Position numbers and translations under genes: made by a program
From: Actinopolymorpha rutila
Lineage (GTDB): Bacteria > Actinomycetota > Actinomycetes > Propionibacteriales > Actinopolymorphaceae
Direction: 5' to 3'
Length of the DNA stretch: 64,000 nt
Assembly: GCF_013407855.1 (NCBI RefSeq)
Contig: NZ_JACBZH010000001.1
Coordinates: forward strand, 6,386,001-6,450,000
The notes under the pieces: model-generated
Databases searched by the model: none
Told to the model about the DNA's origin: nothing
Seen by the model: the letters and a program-made list of their open reading frames with translations, nothing else
Part shown: one piece after another, positions 44,958-53,125 of the stretch
Layout: every line of letters starts with the position of its first letter
Numbering within the stretch: position 1 is the stretch's first letter

Positions 44958-45911
44958 GTGAACGCACTGAACGGCAGCGGCGCGCTGGACGGCAGGGTCG
45001 CCCTGGTCGCCGGCGGAACCCGTGGTGCCGGACGCGGCATCGCGGTCGAGCTCGGCGCCGCGGGAGCGCACGTCTACGTCACCGGACGGACCACCCGCGA
45101 ACGCAGGTCGGAGTACGACCGGCCGGAGACGATCGAGGAGACCGCCGAGCTCGTCACCGCCGCGGGCGGCACCGCCACCGCCGTAGCTGTGGACCATCAG
45201 GAGCCGGAGCAGGTCGCCGACCTCGTACGCCGGATCGAGCACGAGTCGGGCCGGCTGGACGTTCTGGTCAACGACATCTGGGGCGGCGAGCTGCTGTTCG
45301 ACTGGGACGCGAAGCTGTGGGACCACGACCTGGACAACGGTCTGCGGCTGCTCCGGCTGGCAGTGGAGACGCACCTGATCACCAGCCATCACGCCCTGCC
45401 GCTGCTCACCCGGCAGCCGGGCGGTCTCGTGGTGGAGATGACCGACGGGACCTACGACTACAACGCGCAGACCTACCGCGTGTCGGCGTTCTACGACCTG
45501 GCGAAGTGGTCGGTGCTGCGGCTGGCCTGGAGCCAGGGCAGGGAACTCGCCGAGCACGGCTGCACGGCTGTCGCGCTCACACCGGGGTGGCTGCGCTCGG
45601 AGATGATGCTCGAGCACTACGGCGTCACCGAGGAGACCTGGCGGGAGGTCCTCGATCGTCCGGTCCAGCCGCCGTTCCCGGACCCGGGGCACTTCGGCAT
45701 CTCCGAGACCCCGCGGTTCGTGGGCCGGGCGGTCGCCGCGCTGGCCGCCGATCCCGACGTCGCCCGGTGGAACCAGGCCTCTCTGTCGTCCGGGCAGTTG
45801 GCGAAGGAGTACGGCTTCACCGACCTGGACGGCAGCACTCCGGACGCCTGGCGCTACATCGTGGAGGTTCAGGACGCCGGCAAACCTGCCGCCGCGCACC
45901 TCTACCGCTGA
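44958..45911 (+). CDS. SDR family NAD(P)-dependent oxidoreductase
   Basis: The 317-residue product has the Rossmann motif VALVAGGTRGAGRGIAVELG (TGxxxGxG variant GGTRGAGRG) near 13-30, VLVNDIWGGE in place of NNAG, and the catalytic YxxxK in SAFYDLAKWSVLRLAW. C-terminal LTPGWLRSEMM fits. Start GTG at 44958 has GGAGG upstream. It reduces or oxidises an alcohol/ketone with NAD(P); the substrate is unknown. Regulated probably by the divergent TetR. Confidence 0.9.
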   Translation: MNALNGSGALDGRVALVAGGTRGAGRGIAVELGAAGAHVYVTGRTTRERRSEYDRPETIEETAELVTAAGGTATAVAVDHQEPEQVADLVRRIEHESGRLDVLVNDIWGGELLFDWDAKLWDHDLDNGLRLLRLAVETHLITSHHALPLLTRQPGGLVVEMTDGTYDYNAQTYRVSAFYDLAKWSVLRLAWSQGRELAEHGCTAVALTPGWLRSEMMLEHYGVTEETWREVLDRPVQPPFPDPGHFGISETPRFVGRAVAALAADPDVARWNQASLSSGQLAKEYGFTDLDGSTPDAWRYIVEVQDAGKPAAAHLYR

Positions 45912-46144
45912 CCTACCGGCATCCGCCCACCGAGGTCGCCGAGGTCGCCCGCGTTGCCGGCGTTTCGTCCGACCCGCTTCGGCCGTACGGCGGCCGGGGC
46001 AGGATCCCGGACGTGCGGACCGCCGAGATCTACATCCAGGCCGCCGCGATCCGGACCTCCTTCAGCCCCTTGTCGGACCGACCTCGGACCCGAGTAGAAC
46101 CCGCTCGGCCGCAGCGACCTGTCGCCCCGACTAGGGTGATCGAC

Positions 46145-48148
46145 ATGGGACAGGTCGAGGTTGCTCTGGTGATACTCACCGACCAGCGCGGTCGGATCGT
46201 CATGCAGCACCGGACCGACGACGCACCGACCGATCCCAGCCGATGGACCGTTCCCGGCGGCATGATCGAGCCCGGCGAGGACCCTGAGGCCGCCGTCCAC
46301 CGGGAGTTACTGGAGGAGACCGGGCTCCGGTGCGCCACATTGTCGCTGGAACGCGTGATCGAGCGACGGTTCCATGGTTCGCGGTCGGTGCGCTACCACG
46401 TGTTCGCGGGGACCACCGACGCCACGGACCAGGACATCGTGCTCGGCGAAGGTCAGGCGATGGTCTTCGTGTCGCAGGACGAGATCGGCCGCAAGGACCT
46501 GTCACCGATCGCCCGGGAGGTCCTCGCCGAGCGCCTGAACGGGCCGGAGCACGGTGACTCCGCTGTCGACGCCGCGGTCGACGCGGTGGCGCGGCGGCTG
46601 ACCGAGGAGATCCCCCGACTGCTCGCCGAGCAGGACGTCCCCGGCATGGCAGTCGGGATCTGTGACCGGTCGGGCGTCCGCTGGTCGGCCGGCTTCGGCG
46701 TCCGCGTCCGTGGCGGGGACCAACCCGTGTCCACGCAGACGGTGTTCAGCATCCAGTCGGGTACGAAGATGTACACCGCGACCGCCGTGATGCTCACCGT
46801 CCAGCGCGGCCTGGTCGACCTCGACGCCCCGATCACGGCGTACCTCCCCGACTTCACCGTTCACAGCCGGTGGGAACCCGAACCCCAGCACCGGATGACG
46901 TTGCGGCACCTGCTCTCCCACACCGCCGGCTTCACCCACGAGGCGCCGCTGGGCAGCAACTTCGACGACCGCGACACGTCGTTCGAGGAGCACTGCCGGA
47001 GCATCTCCGACACCTGGCTGCGGTTTCCCGTCGGCCACCACTACGAGTACTCCAACCTCGGGATCGACCTCGCCGCGCTGGTCGTGCAGCGGGTCACAGG
47101 AGTGGCGTTCCACGACTTCGTACGTGAGGAACTCCTGCGGCCTCTGGGACTGCACCGCACCAGCCTCGACCACAAGGCGATCGCCGACGACCGCGATCGA
47201 GCGGTCGGGCACTCCGTTGCCGGCAGCCGGGTCCCGGTGCGCGTGCCGATGGTCGGTGCGGGTGGTGCGTACACGAACGTGGACGACGCCCTGCGTTACC
47301 TGATGTTCCACCTCACCGGCGGTCAGGGCGTGCTGCGGCCGGACCTGCTGGCGGAGATGTACGAGATCCCGAATCCCCTTCCAGAACAGCGGTTCGGGTA
47401 CGGGCTCGGCGTACAGGTCAGCCGCTGGAACGGCCGCCGTGTTCTCAACCACGGCGGCGGCGGCTTCGGCTTCCAGTCCGCAATGGCCTGGGACCCCGAC
47501 GCCGGCATCGGGGTGGTGATGCTCACCAACACCGACCAGCCGTTGAAGGCTCACCTGGCCACCGGCATGCTGGCCGACCTCACCGGCAGCGACCCGTACG
47601 TCCCGCCGATTCCTCCGGCGGCGGCCGACGTCGACCGTGGGACGCCGGCGACGATGGCCGGCGAGTACGTCGGGCGCGGCTTCAAGGTGATCCGGATCAG
47701 CGTCGACGGAGACCGGATTGCCCTGGAACGTGACCGGACCAGGCAGCCGGCGCGGGTGATCGGGACGAACGAACTCGTGTCCGAGGACGACGGCTACCAG
47801 CGGTTCCGGCTGCTCGGCCACGACGGCGGACCCGGCCGCGACTACCTCGTCAGCGTCGACGACGGCGCCACCTACTACCGCAACGACGCGCCGTCATTGG
47901 GCGACGACGCCACGGAGCTTTCCTACGGCGTCGACTACATGGGTACGCGCATAGGGAGGCTGCGGCTGCGGCACTCCGGTGACGGCGCCACTCTTGTCGG
48001 TGACGGCGACGAGTTCGGCTTTCCCCCGCTGCGGCTCACCGAGCACACGGCCGGGCTGTACTTCTGCGCGATGGGCGAGGCACTGGACCTGACCGTTGAT
48101 CGTCCCACGTACGCCAACATCACCCTCCATCCCGACGACGCGAGCTGA
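46145..48148 (+). CDS. NUDIX hydrolase fused to serine beta-lactamase-fold (class C/esterase) domain
   Basis: One uninterrupted 667-residue frame. Residues 1-133 are a NUDIX domain with a complete box: Gly39, Glu45, then RELLEETGL at 53-61, which hydrolyses nucleoside diphosphate-linked compounds. Residues about 150-470 are a beta-lactamase/DD-peptidase fold with SGTK (Ser205, Lys208), YSN (302-304) and HGG (436-438), all catalytic motifs present. Residues 480-667 form a beta-rich C-terminal domain as in many serine hydrolases. No signal peptide. The start has AGGGTG upstream and a TAGGGT box seven bases before. An internal GTG at 46586 could start the second domain alone but has no ribosome site. 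Confidence 0.88.
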   Translation: MGQVEVALVILTDQRGRIVMQHRTDDAPTDPSRWTVPGGMIEPGEDPEAAVHRELLEETGLRCATLSLERVIERRFHGSRSVRYHVFAGTTDATDQDIVLGEGQAMVFVSQDEIGRKDLSPIAREVLAERLNGPEHGDSAVDAAVDAVARRLTEEIPRLLAEQDVPGMAVGICDRSGVRWSAGFGVRVRGGDQPVSTQTVFSIQSGTKMYTATAVMLTVQRGLVDLDAPITAYLPDFTVHSRWEPEPQHRMTLRHLLSHTAGFTHEAPLGSNFDDRDTSFEEHCRSISDTWLRFPVGHHYEYSNLGIDLAALVVQRVTGVAFHDFVREELLRPLGLHRTSLDHKAIADDRDRAVGHSVAGSRVPVRVPMVGAGGAYTNVDDALRYLMFHLTGGQGVLRPDLLAEMYEIPNPLPEQRFGYGLGVQVSRWNGRRVLNHGGGGFGFQSAMAWDPDAGIGVVMLTNTDQPLKAHLATGMLADLTGSDPYVPPIPPAAADVDRGTPATMAGEYVGRGFKVIRISVDGDRIALERDRTRQPARVIGTNELVSEDDGYQRFRLLGHDGGPGRDYLVSVDDGATYYRNDAPSLGDDATELSYGVDYMGTRIGRLRLRHSGDGATLVGDGDEFGFPPLRLTEHTAGLYFCAMGEALDLTVDRPTYANITLHPDDAS

Positions 48149-48278
48149 CCCGCGACGACACGTCCCAGCACCTTGGGCGGTATGTCCCTCCTGACCGACC
48201 AGGACCCCGGGCACCAGGACCGAAGCGGCCGTTCGGCGTATGGTGGCCGCCGGGGGACAGCCAAGGAGGTGTTCTGCC

Positions 48279-48722
48279 GTGAGAGTGACACGAGGGATTG
48301 GCGCCGCGGGCGTGTTCCTGCTCGCCACCGTCCTCATGATCGTTTCGCTCGTGTGCTGCGTGACCGTGGTGCTGCTCCCGTTGGGGATCCCGTTGGCGCT
48401 GTTCGCGGTGCGGCTGTACGGCAAGGGCACCAAGATGCTGCTCCCGCGCCCGCAGGAAGTGCAGCGCGGGCTGCACAAGCTGTGGGGGCGTAAGACCAAG
48501 AAGGTCCGTAAGGACACCGCGAGCGAGGTCAAGGGAGCCCGGAAGAGGTTCCGGAAAGCGCGCGACAACGCCGGCGACGAGGTCAGGGGAGCCCGGAAGG
48601 GCATCCGCAAGGCCCGCAGGAACGCCGGAGACCAGCTCGAGGGCGCGGCCAAGAGCGCCCGGAAGTCACGCAGGAACGCAGGACGCCGCGTTCGCAAGCT
48701 GCGCAAGTCCGCGAACATCTGA
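48279..48722 (+). CDS. Small membrane protein with cationic 18-residue repeats
   Basis: The 147-residue product has a hydrophobic N-terminus with two membrane segments (about 6-47, VFLLATVLMIVSLVCC and VLLPLGIPLALFAV) and a cytoplasmic-type Lys/Arg tail. Residues 83-136 are three 18-residue repeats around ARK..RKAR.NAGD. The tail would form long amphipathic cationic helices suited to bind DNA, RNA or anionic lipid. I do not recognise the family. GTG at 48279 has AAGGAGG nine bases upstream. Transcribed alone. Confidence 0.8.
   Translation: MRVTRGIGAAGVFLLATVLMIVSLVCCVTVVLLPLGIPLALFAVRLYGKGTKMLLPRPQEVQRGLHKLWGRKTKKVRKDTASEVKGARKRFRKARDNAGDEVRGARKGIRKARRNAGDQLEGAAKSARKSRRNAGRRVRKLRKSANI
48525..48686. 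repeat. Three 54-base in-frame coding repeats
   Basis: They encode the 18-residue units of the small membrane protein: EVKGARKRFRKARDNAGD, EVRGARKGIRKARRNAGD and a more divergent third copy. An 18-residue period equals five helical turns, which keeps one face of a helix constant. Confidence 0.85.
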
Positions 48723-48801
48723 GCCTCGGCCGGATCGGCCTTCCGGATCGGACCGGCCGGTTGAGGACAGCTACCGCCTGATTCGGCGGCGCACCACCAG
48801 A

Positions 48802-49611
48802 GTGGGAATCGTGAAATCTGTTTCCAGCTGGTCCCTTCACCGCACCCTCGGCTCGTACATGTCCGGCGACCAGGCCGACGGCGGAGCCGACAACCTCGCG
48901 AAACCCGACGCCGGGATGGCCCTGCTCGACCTGCCGGCGGAGCTGCGGCGCCGCGGCTACGACACCGTGCAGTTGTGCCACTTCCACCTTCCCAGCCGCG
49001 ATCCCGGCTACCTGGGTGAGCTCCGGTCGGCCCTGGAGTCGGAGAACCTCACCCTGGATGCCGTACTCGTCGACGACGGCGACCTCACGCATCCGAGCGA
49101 CGCGGACACCCACCAGGACTGGATCGACGGCTGGCTCGACGTGGCCACCACGCTCGGCGCACACCGGGCGCGGGTCATCGCCGGAAAGCAGTCGCCGAGC
49201 CCGTCGCGGCTGGAGGACAGCGGCCGCCGGCTGGGCAAGCTGGCCGGGGACCACCCCGAGATCCGCGTCGTCACCGAGAACTGGTTCGCGCTCACCGCCG
49301 GAGCCGACGAGGTGCACGCAATCCTGGACGCGGCCGACGGCCAGGTGGGGCTGCTCGTCGACCTCGGCAACTGGACCGGTGCGGACAAGTACGACCAGCT
49401 CGCCGCGGTCGCACCGCGCAGCGAGACCTGTCACGCCAAGTGCCGCTTCGACGCCGACGGTCCTGACCGCGAGGACTTCACGCGCTCGCTGGAGGCGCTC
49501 CGCCAGGCCGAATACACCGGGCCGCTCGCCCTCGTCTACGACGGTGCCGACGACAACGAGTGGGACTGTCTGGAGCAGGAGCACGTCATCGCCACCAGCG
49601 TCTTTGGCTGA
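48802..49611 (+). CDS. Sugar phosphate isomerase/epimerase family protein (TIM barrel)
   Basis: The 269-residue product has the AP-endonuclease-2-like barrel: SSWSLHRTLGSY at the start, LCHFHLPSRDPGYLGELRSA, DDGDLTHPSDADTHQDW, VVTENWF and LVDLGNWTGADKYDQLAAV with metal ligands (Glu, Asp, His in TCHAKC). Members isomerise or epimerise sugars such as xylulose, tagatose or inosose. Start uncertain between GTG at 48802 and 48811; neither has a clear ribosome site. It lies 76 bases before the dioxygenase gene and is likely cotranscribed. Confidence 0.87.
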   Translation: MGIVKSVSSWSLHRTLGSYMSGDQADGGADNLAKPDAGMALLDLPAELRRRGYDTVQLCHFHLPSRDPGYLGELRSALESENLTLDAVLVDDGDLTHPSDADTHQDWIDGWLDVATTLGAHRARVIAGKQSPSPSRLEDSGRRLGKLAGDHPEIRVVTENWFALTAGADEVHAILDAADGQVGLLVDLGNWTGADKYDQLAAVAPRSETCHAKCRFDADGPDREDFTRSLEALRQAEYTGPLALVYDGADDNEWDCLEQEHVIATSVFG

Positions 49612-49687
49612 GCCGCTCGTCGCCCAAGATCCTGGGCGGCAGGTCCCCATCTTCGCCAGATCCCTGCTGGGCAAGGAGCATCGGACA

Positions 49688-50467
49688 ATGCTGAATCCCG
49701 AGGTGGCGCCGGGAGCGTTCACCGAGCTGGACCGGTTCGTGTTCGAGTCGTGGGGTTACCTGGTGATCCCCGACGTACTGACCACGGCAGAAGCCGAGGA
49801 GTGTTACGACGCGTCGGCACGCCTGCATGCCGCTCGGGACAAGGAGTTCGGCCAGCTCGGCCGGGGCTACGAGACCGAGCCCAGCCTGGAACGCCTGATC
49901 GACCATCCGGCCGTACTCCCCAAGGTTCGTGGGCTGTTCGGCGACCGGTTCGTTCTGCAGTCGAGCTGGAACACCATGCAACCCGCGCACGGAGGGACGG
50001 GCGGGTGGCACCAGGACGGTTCGGGTGCGTACGACTTCGGCAGGCTCGGCTACCCGGTGCCGCTGATCCAGTTGCGGGCGTCGTTCCTGCTGACCGACCA
50101 GACGCGACCGGGCACGGGCAACATGGAGCTGATCCCCGGCAGCCACCGCAGCACGGTGCCGTTGCCCGCCGACATCCGTGCGGCTCGCGGGGACACGCCG
50201 ATCGGGCACGTGATCTGCGCGCCGATCGGTTCGGTGCTGGTGTTCCACAACGGTGTCTGGCACCGGACGTACCGCCACGACGGGGACCGGGACCGCTACA
50301 CCGCGCACTACGTCTACAGCCCACCGTGGGTACGCCCGGCCGACAGGCTCACCAACTCCGCCGATTTCCTGGAACGAACGACGCCCATGCGCCGGGCTCT
50401 GATGGGCGAGTTCGAACGGCCCGACGCACCGTACGGCGCGGGGTACGACCCACTGCCGTTCGACTGA
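49688..50467 (+). CDS. Phytanoyl-CoA dioxygenase family (Fe(II)/2-oxoglutarate) protein
   Basis: The 259-residue product has the PhyH core: GWHQD (His108, Asp110) and distal His192 with Arg203 for 2-oxoglutarate, plus FVFESWGYLVIPDVL at the N-terminus and NMELIPGSHRSTVPLP. It would hydroxylate a small molecule with 2-oxoglutarate and O2. PhyH proteins in bacteria act on sugars, amino acids, ectoine or phosphonates as well as acyl-CoA; pairing with a sugar isomerase suggests a sugar-related role (inference). ATG at 49688 has AAGGAG upstream. The stop lies in a tandem 17-base duplication. Confidence 0.88.
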   Translation: MLNPEVAPGAFTELDRFVFESWGYLVIPDVLTTAEAEECYDASARLHAARDKEFGQLGRGYETEPSLERLIDHPAVLPKVRGLFGDRFVLQSSWNTMQPAHGGTGGWHQDGSGAYDFGRLGYPVPLIQLRASFLLTDQTRPGTGNMELIPGSHRSTVPLPADIRAARGDTPIGHVICAPIGSVLVFHNGVWHRTYRHDGDRDRYTAHYVYSPPWVRPADRLTNSADFLERTTPMRRALMGEFERPDAPYGAGYDPLPFD

Positions 50468-50486
50468 CTCTGCCGTTCGACTGACT
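50453..50486. repeat. 17-base perfect tandem duplication across the dioxygenase stop
   Basis: CTGCCGTTCGACTGACT occurs twice (50453-50469, 50470-50486). The first copy contains the in-frame stop; the second lies in the gap up to the convergent HNH gene, touching that gene's stop. Confidence 0.95.
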
Positions 50487-52156
50487 CAGGGCCGGAGGAC
50501 GCGTCGGCGCGGGTCGGACCATTCCGGGGGTACGTATTCGGGGTGGCCGTGGGTGCCCATCCGCACCAGCCAGCCTTTGTGGTGGACGGTGACGTGGTGG
50601 TAGCGGCAGAGCAGCACCCCGTTCGCCAGGTCCGTCGGCCCGCCATCGTCCCAGGCGGTCATGTGGTGCGTAATACAGCGCGGCTCCGGAATCTGGCAGC
50701 CGGGGAAGTGGCAGTGGCTCCCGTCGCGGATCGCCAGCGCACGCCGCTGGTGCTCTTTGAAGAACCGGTCGGAACGGCCGAGGTCGAGGACTTGCCCGTC
50801 TCCGCCGAGGACGACGGGGATGAGGTCGGCCTCGCAGGCAAGCCTGCGCACGGTGGCGGCGGAGATCGGTTTGCCGTCGCTGCCGAGGTAGCGGGCTGAC
50901 CCGCCGCCTCCACACGTCGGGCACCCATCGTGGGGATCGATGGCACCCTCCGGCCCGACGGAGTCCTCCGGCCCCGCCGCGCCAGTCCCGGGCTCCGGCT
51001 CCGCTTCGGTGTTCGGTTGTGAATGTTGCCGTTGCCGGGGTGCTCGCGGTGGTGGTATCCCGTCCGCGAGTGAGCCGGTACCGGGTGATCGCCGTTTCGG
51101 CTTACCAGCTTGGCCTTCGTCCTGACCTTCTGCCTCCTCCGGCTTCGGCTCCCCGGCCTGGTCGGCCTTGGCGTTTTTGGTGGTGGCGTATTTGGGGTCT
51201 GTGCAGGGGCAGGTGCACGGCTTGGGCCGGATGATGGTTGCGGTGTCGTCGATGAAGCCCGCACCGGTGCCCTTGAGCATCGCTTCCAGTGGGATAGTGA
51301 CCGCGACCTGCGGCGGTCTCCCGCCACGGACCGGTGCGGTCGCCGCAGCCGCGAGCAGCCCGAGAGCTTCGGCGAACGCGTCACCTCGCCGCTGGTCGAT
51401 CGGCCGCCGGTCCGGCTCGGCCCCCTTCACCGGCTCCGCAAGGGGCTCGATGATCTTGCGGAGCAGTTCCATCTCCCACGCCGGCAGCGTGATGTGCACC
51501 GACTCCGACTGCGGAACCCCGTTCGGCACATACCGAAGCGACCGCTTCTGCTCGGCCTTGCGGTCCTTCCTCTCCAGCTCCTCCCGCATGAGCCGGTCGT
51601 ACTCCTCCGGCGCGATCCGCTCCAGCAGTTTCTCGCCCAGCACCCGTAGCTCGTCGGGATTGGCGAACCGGGCTTTGGTGATCAGGAACTCCTCGGCCTG
51701 GTGGCGTTCGTCCAGGCCCACGTACTCGGGGAGTTTCTTGATCGCGTCGGCGATGACCTGCGCCTGTTTCGACGACACCACACCGGCCGCCAATGCTTCG
51801 CCGGTCAGCCGGGCCTCTTTGTCCAGGTCACGGGCGAGGCCGACGGCCGCGGAGGACTCGTGCTGACTCATCCGCTGAGCCGTCCGCAGATAGACCGTGG
51901 CGTTCGGCGCACCGGTCAACCTGCCGACATCACACGCCTCGGCCTGACGAACCACCTGCAGTTGGGCGGCGTGCAGCCGGGCGATCTCCCGCCCCAGCAC
52001 CTCCAGCACCGGGCCGGCCTGCTCGGCCGTCAACGACAACACCGACGTCGACAGCACCGCGTCGTTGCCGGCCGTGACCAGACCCAGAGCACCCAGCAGC
52101 GGATGCGGCGATGCGCCGCCTCCGCTGCCGAGAGACTCCTGGGTGGTCGAAGACAT
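50486..52156 (-). CDS. DUF222 domain HNH endonuclease-like protein
   Basis: The 556-residue product has the DUF222 helical domain (about 40-260; LEVLGREIARLHAAQLQVVR, RDLDKEARLTGEALAAG, VIADAIKKLP), a long low-complexity linker with two Cys clusters (CTCPC near 330; CPTCGGGG near 415) and a C-terminal HNH nuclease (RDGSHCHFPGC, CITHHMTAWDDGGPTDLAN, LLCRYHHVTVHH). DUF222/HNH genes occur in many copies in actinobacterial genomes and are thought to be selfish or competition elements, but no activity is proven. A -10 box lies six bases before the ATG. Confidence 0.9.
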   Translation of the reverse strand: MSSTTQESLGSGGGASPHPLLGALGLVTAGNDAVLSTSVLSLTAEQAGPVLEVLGREIARLHAAQLQVVRQAEACDVGRLTGAPNATVYLRTAQRMSQHESSAAVGLARDLDKEARLTGEALAAGVVSSKQAQVIADAIKKLPEYVGLDERHQAEEFLITKARFANPDELRVLGEKLLERIAPEEYDRLMREELERKDRKAEQKRSLRYVPNGVPQSESVHITLPAWEMELLRKIIEPLAEPVKGAEPDRRPIDQRRGDAFAEALGLLAAAATAPVRGGRPPQVAVTIPLEAMLKGTGAGFIDDTATIIRPKPCTCPCTDPKYATTKNAKADQAGEPKPEEAEGQDEGQAGKPKRRSPGTGSLADGIPPPRAPRQRQHSQPNTEAEPEPGTGAAGPEDSVGPEGAIDPHDGCPTCGGGGSARYLGSDGKPISAATVRRLACEADLIPVVLGGDGQVLDLGRSDRFFKEHQRRALAIRDGSHCHFPGCQIPEPRCITHHMTAWDDGGPTDLANGVLLCRYHHVTVHHKGWLVRMGTHGHPEYVPPEWSDPRRRVLRP

Positions 52157-52162
52157 GAGCGA

Positions 52163-52168
52163 ATACTA
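52163..52168 (-). promoter_or_regulatory. -10 box TAGTAT of the HNH gene
   Basis: Six bases before the ATG at 52156; no ribosome site between, so the gene is probably leaderless. The second DUF222 gene at 62543 has an equivalent TAGAAT. Confidence 0.5.
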
Positions 52169-52297
52169 TCGGCCACCACCGACAGCAGTTCGTAGCCCAC
52201 AGAGCGGGATTTCCCTTCGTACAAAGGAGAATCGAAGACCGCCCTGCCAGCAAGAGGCCCCTACTCGAAGGCCGACCTGCGTAAGATCCCGACGTCG

Positions 52298-53125
52298 TCA
52301 GTCGCCGTCGGAGTGCAGGCGTACGACTCCTTCTTCGTGGTCGACCAGGAAGAGCGTGCCGGGTGGGAACTCGCCGAGTGTCTCCGGCGGCAGCTGGACG
52401 GTGCCGTCACCGGCGACGACGGCGAAGTCCTGCCCGTCGCGTCCCTCCGCGCCGACACGGCCGTCCCGGATGGTGACCACCCGGCCGAGCTGGGTGCCCA
52501 CCTCCGGGTCGTGGGTGACGACGACGACCGTGGTGTCGCGTACGGCGTTCACCGACTTCAGCGCGGCCACCACCTCGTCCCGGCCGGAAGTGTCGAGCTG
52601 GCTGGTCGGCTCGTCCACGAGCAGCAGTCCTGGTCCGGCTGCGATGCCGACGGCCAGGGCGGCGCGCTGTTGTTCTCCGCGCGTGAGCTCGGGCGGCTTC
52701 GACCTGGCCATCGCCGAAAGCCCAACCAGGTCGAGGATCTGCTCGGGTTCGGCGAGCTCGATGCCCTTGGTCGCAGCGGCCCTGCGCTGGGCGAGCCAGA
52801 CGTTGCGCACCAGACTGGCGTACGGCAGGAGGTTGCGCGCGGATCCCTGCAGCACAACGCCGATCTCGGTGCCGCGCAACCGGTTCAGCTCCGCGTCGCT
52901 CAGCTTCCCGATGTCGTAGCCGCCGACCACGATCCGGCCCGCCGAGGGCCGCATCAGCCCGGACAGCAGGGAGATCAGCGTCGACTTGCCTGACCCGGAG
53001 GGGCCGACCAGCGCCACCATCTCACCGGAGTTGATCGACAGGTCGACACCGGACAGCGCGACGACGTCGGAGCCCTCGATCCGGTAGATGTGCACGACCC
53101 TTCGGCATGCCACCGCCAAGCCCAT
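52298..53125 (-). CDS. ABC transporter ATPase with degenerate signature (LTRGE), FtsX-operon member
   Basis: The 275-residue product has Walker A GPSGSGKST, Walker B LLLVDEPTS with catalytic Glu, and H-loop VVVTHD. The ABC signature reads LTRGEQQR instead of LSGGQQQR. It matches the LolD/MacB-type ATPases that energise FtsX-like permeases. A C-terminal extension of about 50 residues follows the core. ATG at 53125 shares one base with the permease stop (TGATG). Last gene of the twin-permease operon. Confidence 0.9.
   Translation of the reverse strand: MGLAVACRRVVHIYRIEGSDVVALSGVDLSINSGEMVALVGPSGSGKSTLISLLSGLMRPSAGRIVVGGYDIGKLSDAELNRLRGTEIGVVLQGSARNLLPYASLVRNVWLAQRRAAATKGIELAEPEQILDLVGLSAMARSKPPELTRGEQQRAALAVGIAAGPGLLLVDEPTSQLDTSGRDEVVAALKSVNAVRDTTVVVVTHDPEVGTQLGRVVTIRDGRVGAEGRDGQDFAVVAGDGTVQLPPETLGEFPPGTLFLVDHEEGVVRLHSDGD

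Noticed and set aside
44261..46144. Long open frame continuous with the NUDIX fusion gene (1295 codons in total)
   Set aside because: The part before 46145 is antisense to the TetR gene and overlaps the SDR gene in another frame; its sequence is Arg/Gly/Pro-rich without domain motifs. The NUDIX domain starts at 46145.
50486..52156. Prophage or insertion sequence around the HNH gene
   Set aside because: DUF222/HNH genes are frequent in actinobacterial chromosomes. No transposase, integrase, attachment repeat or capsid gene is nearby.
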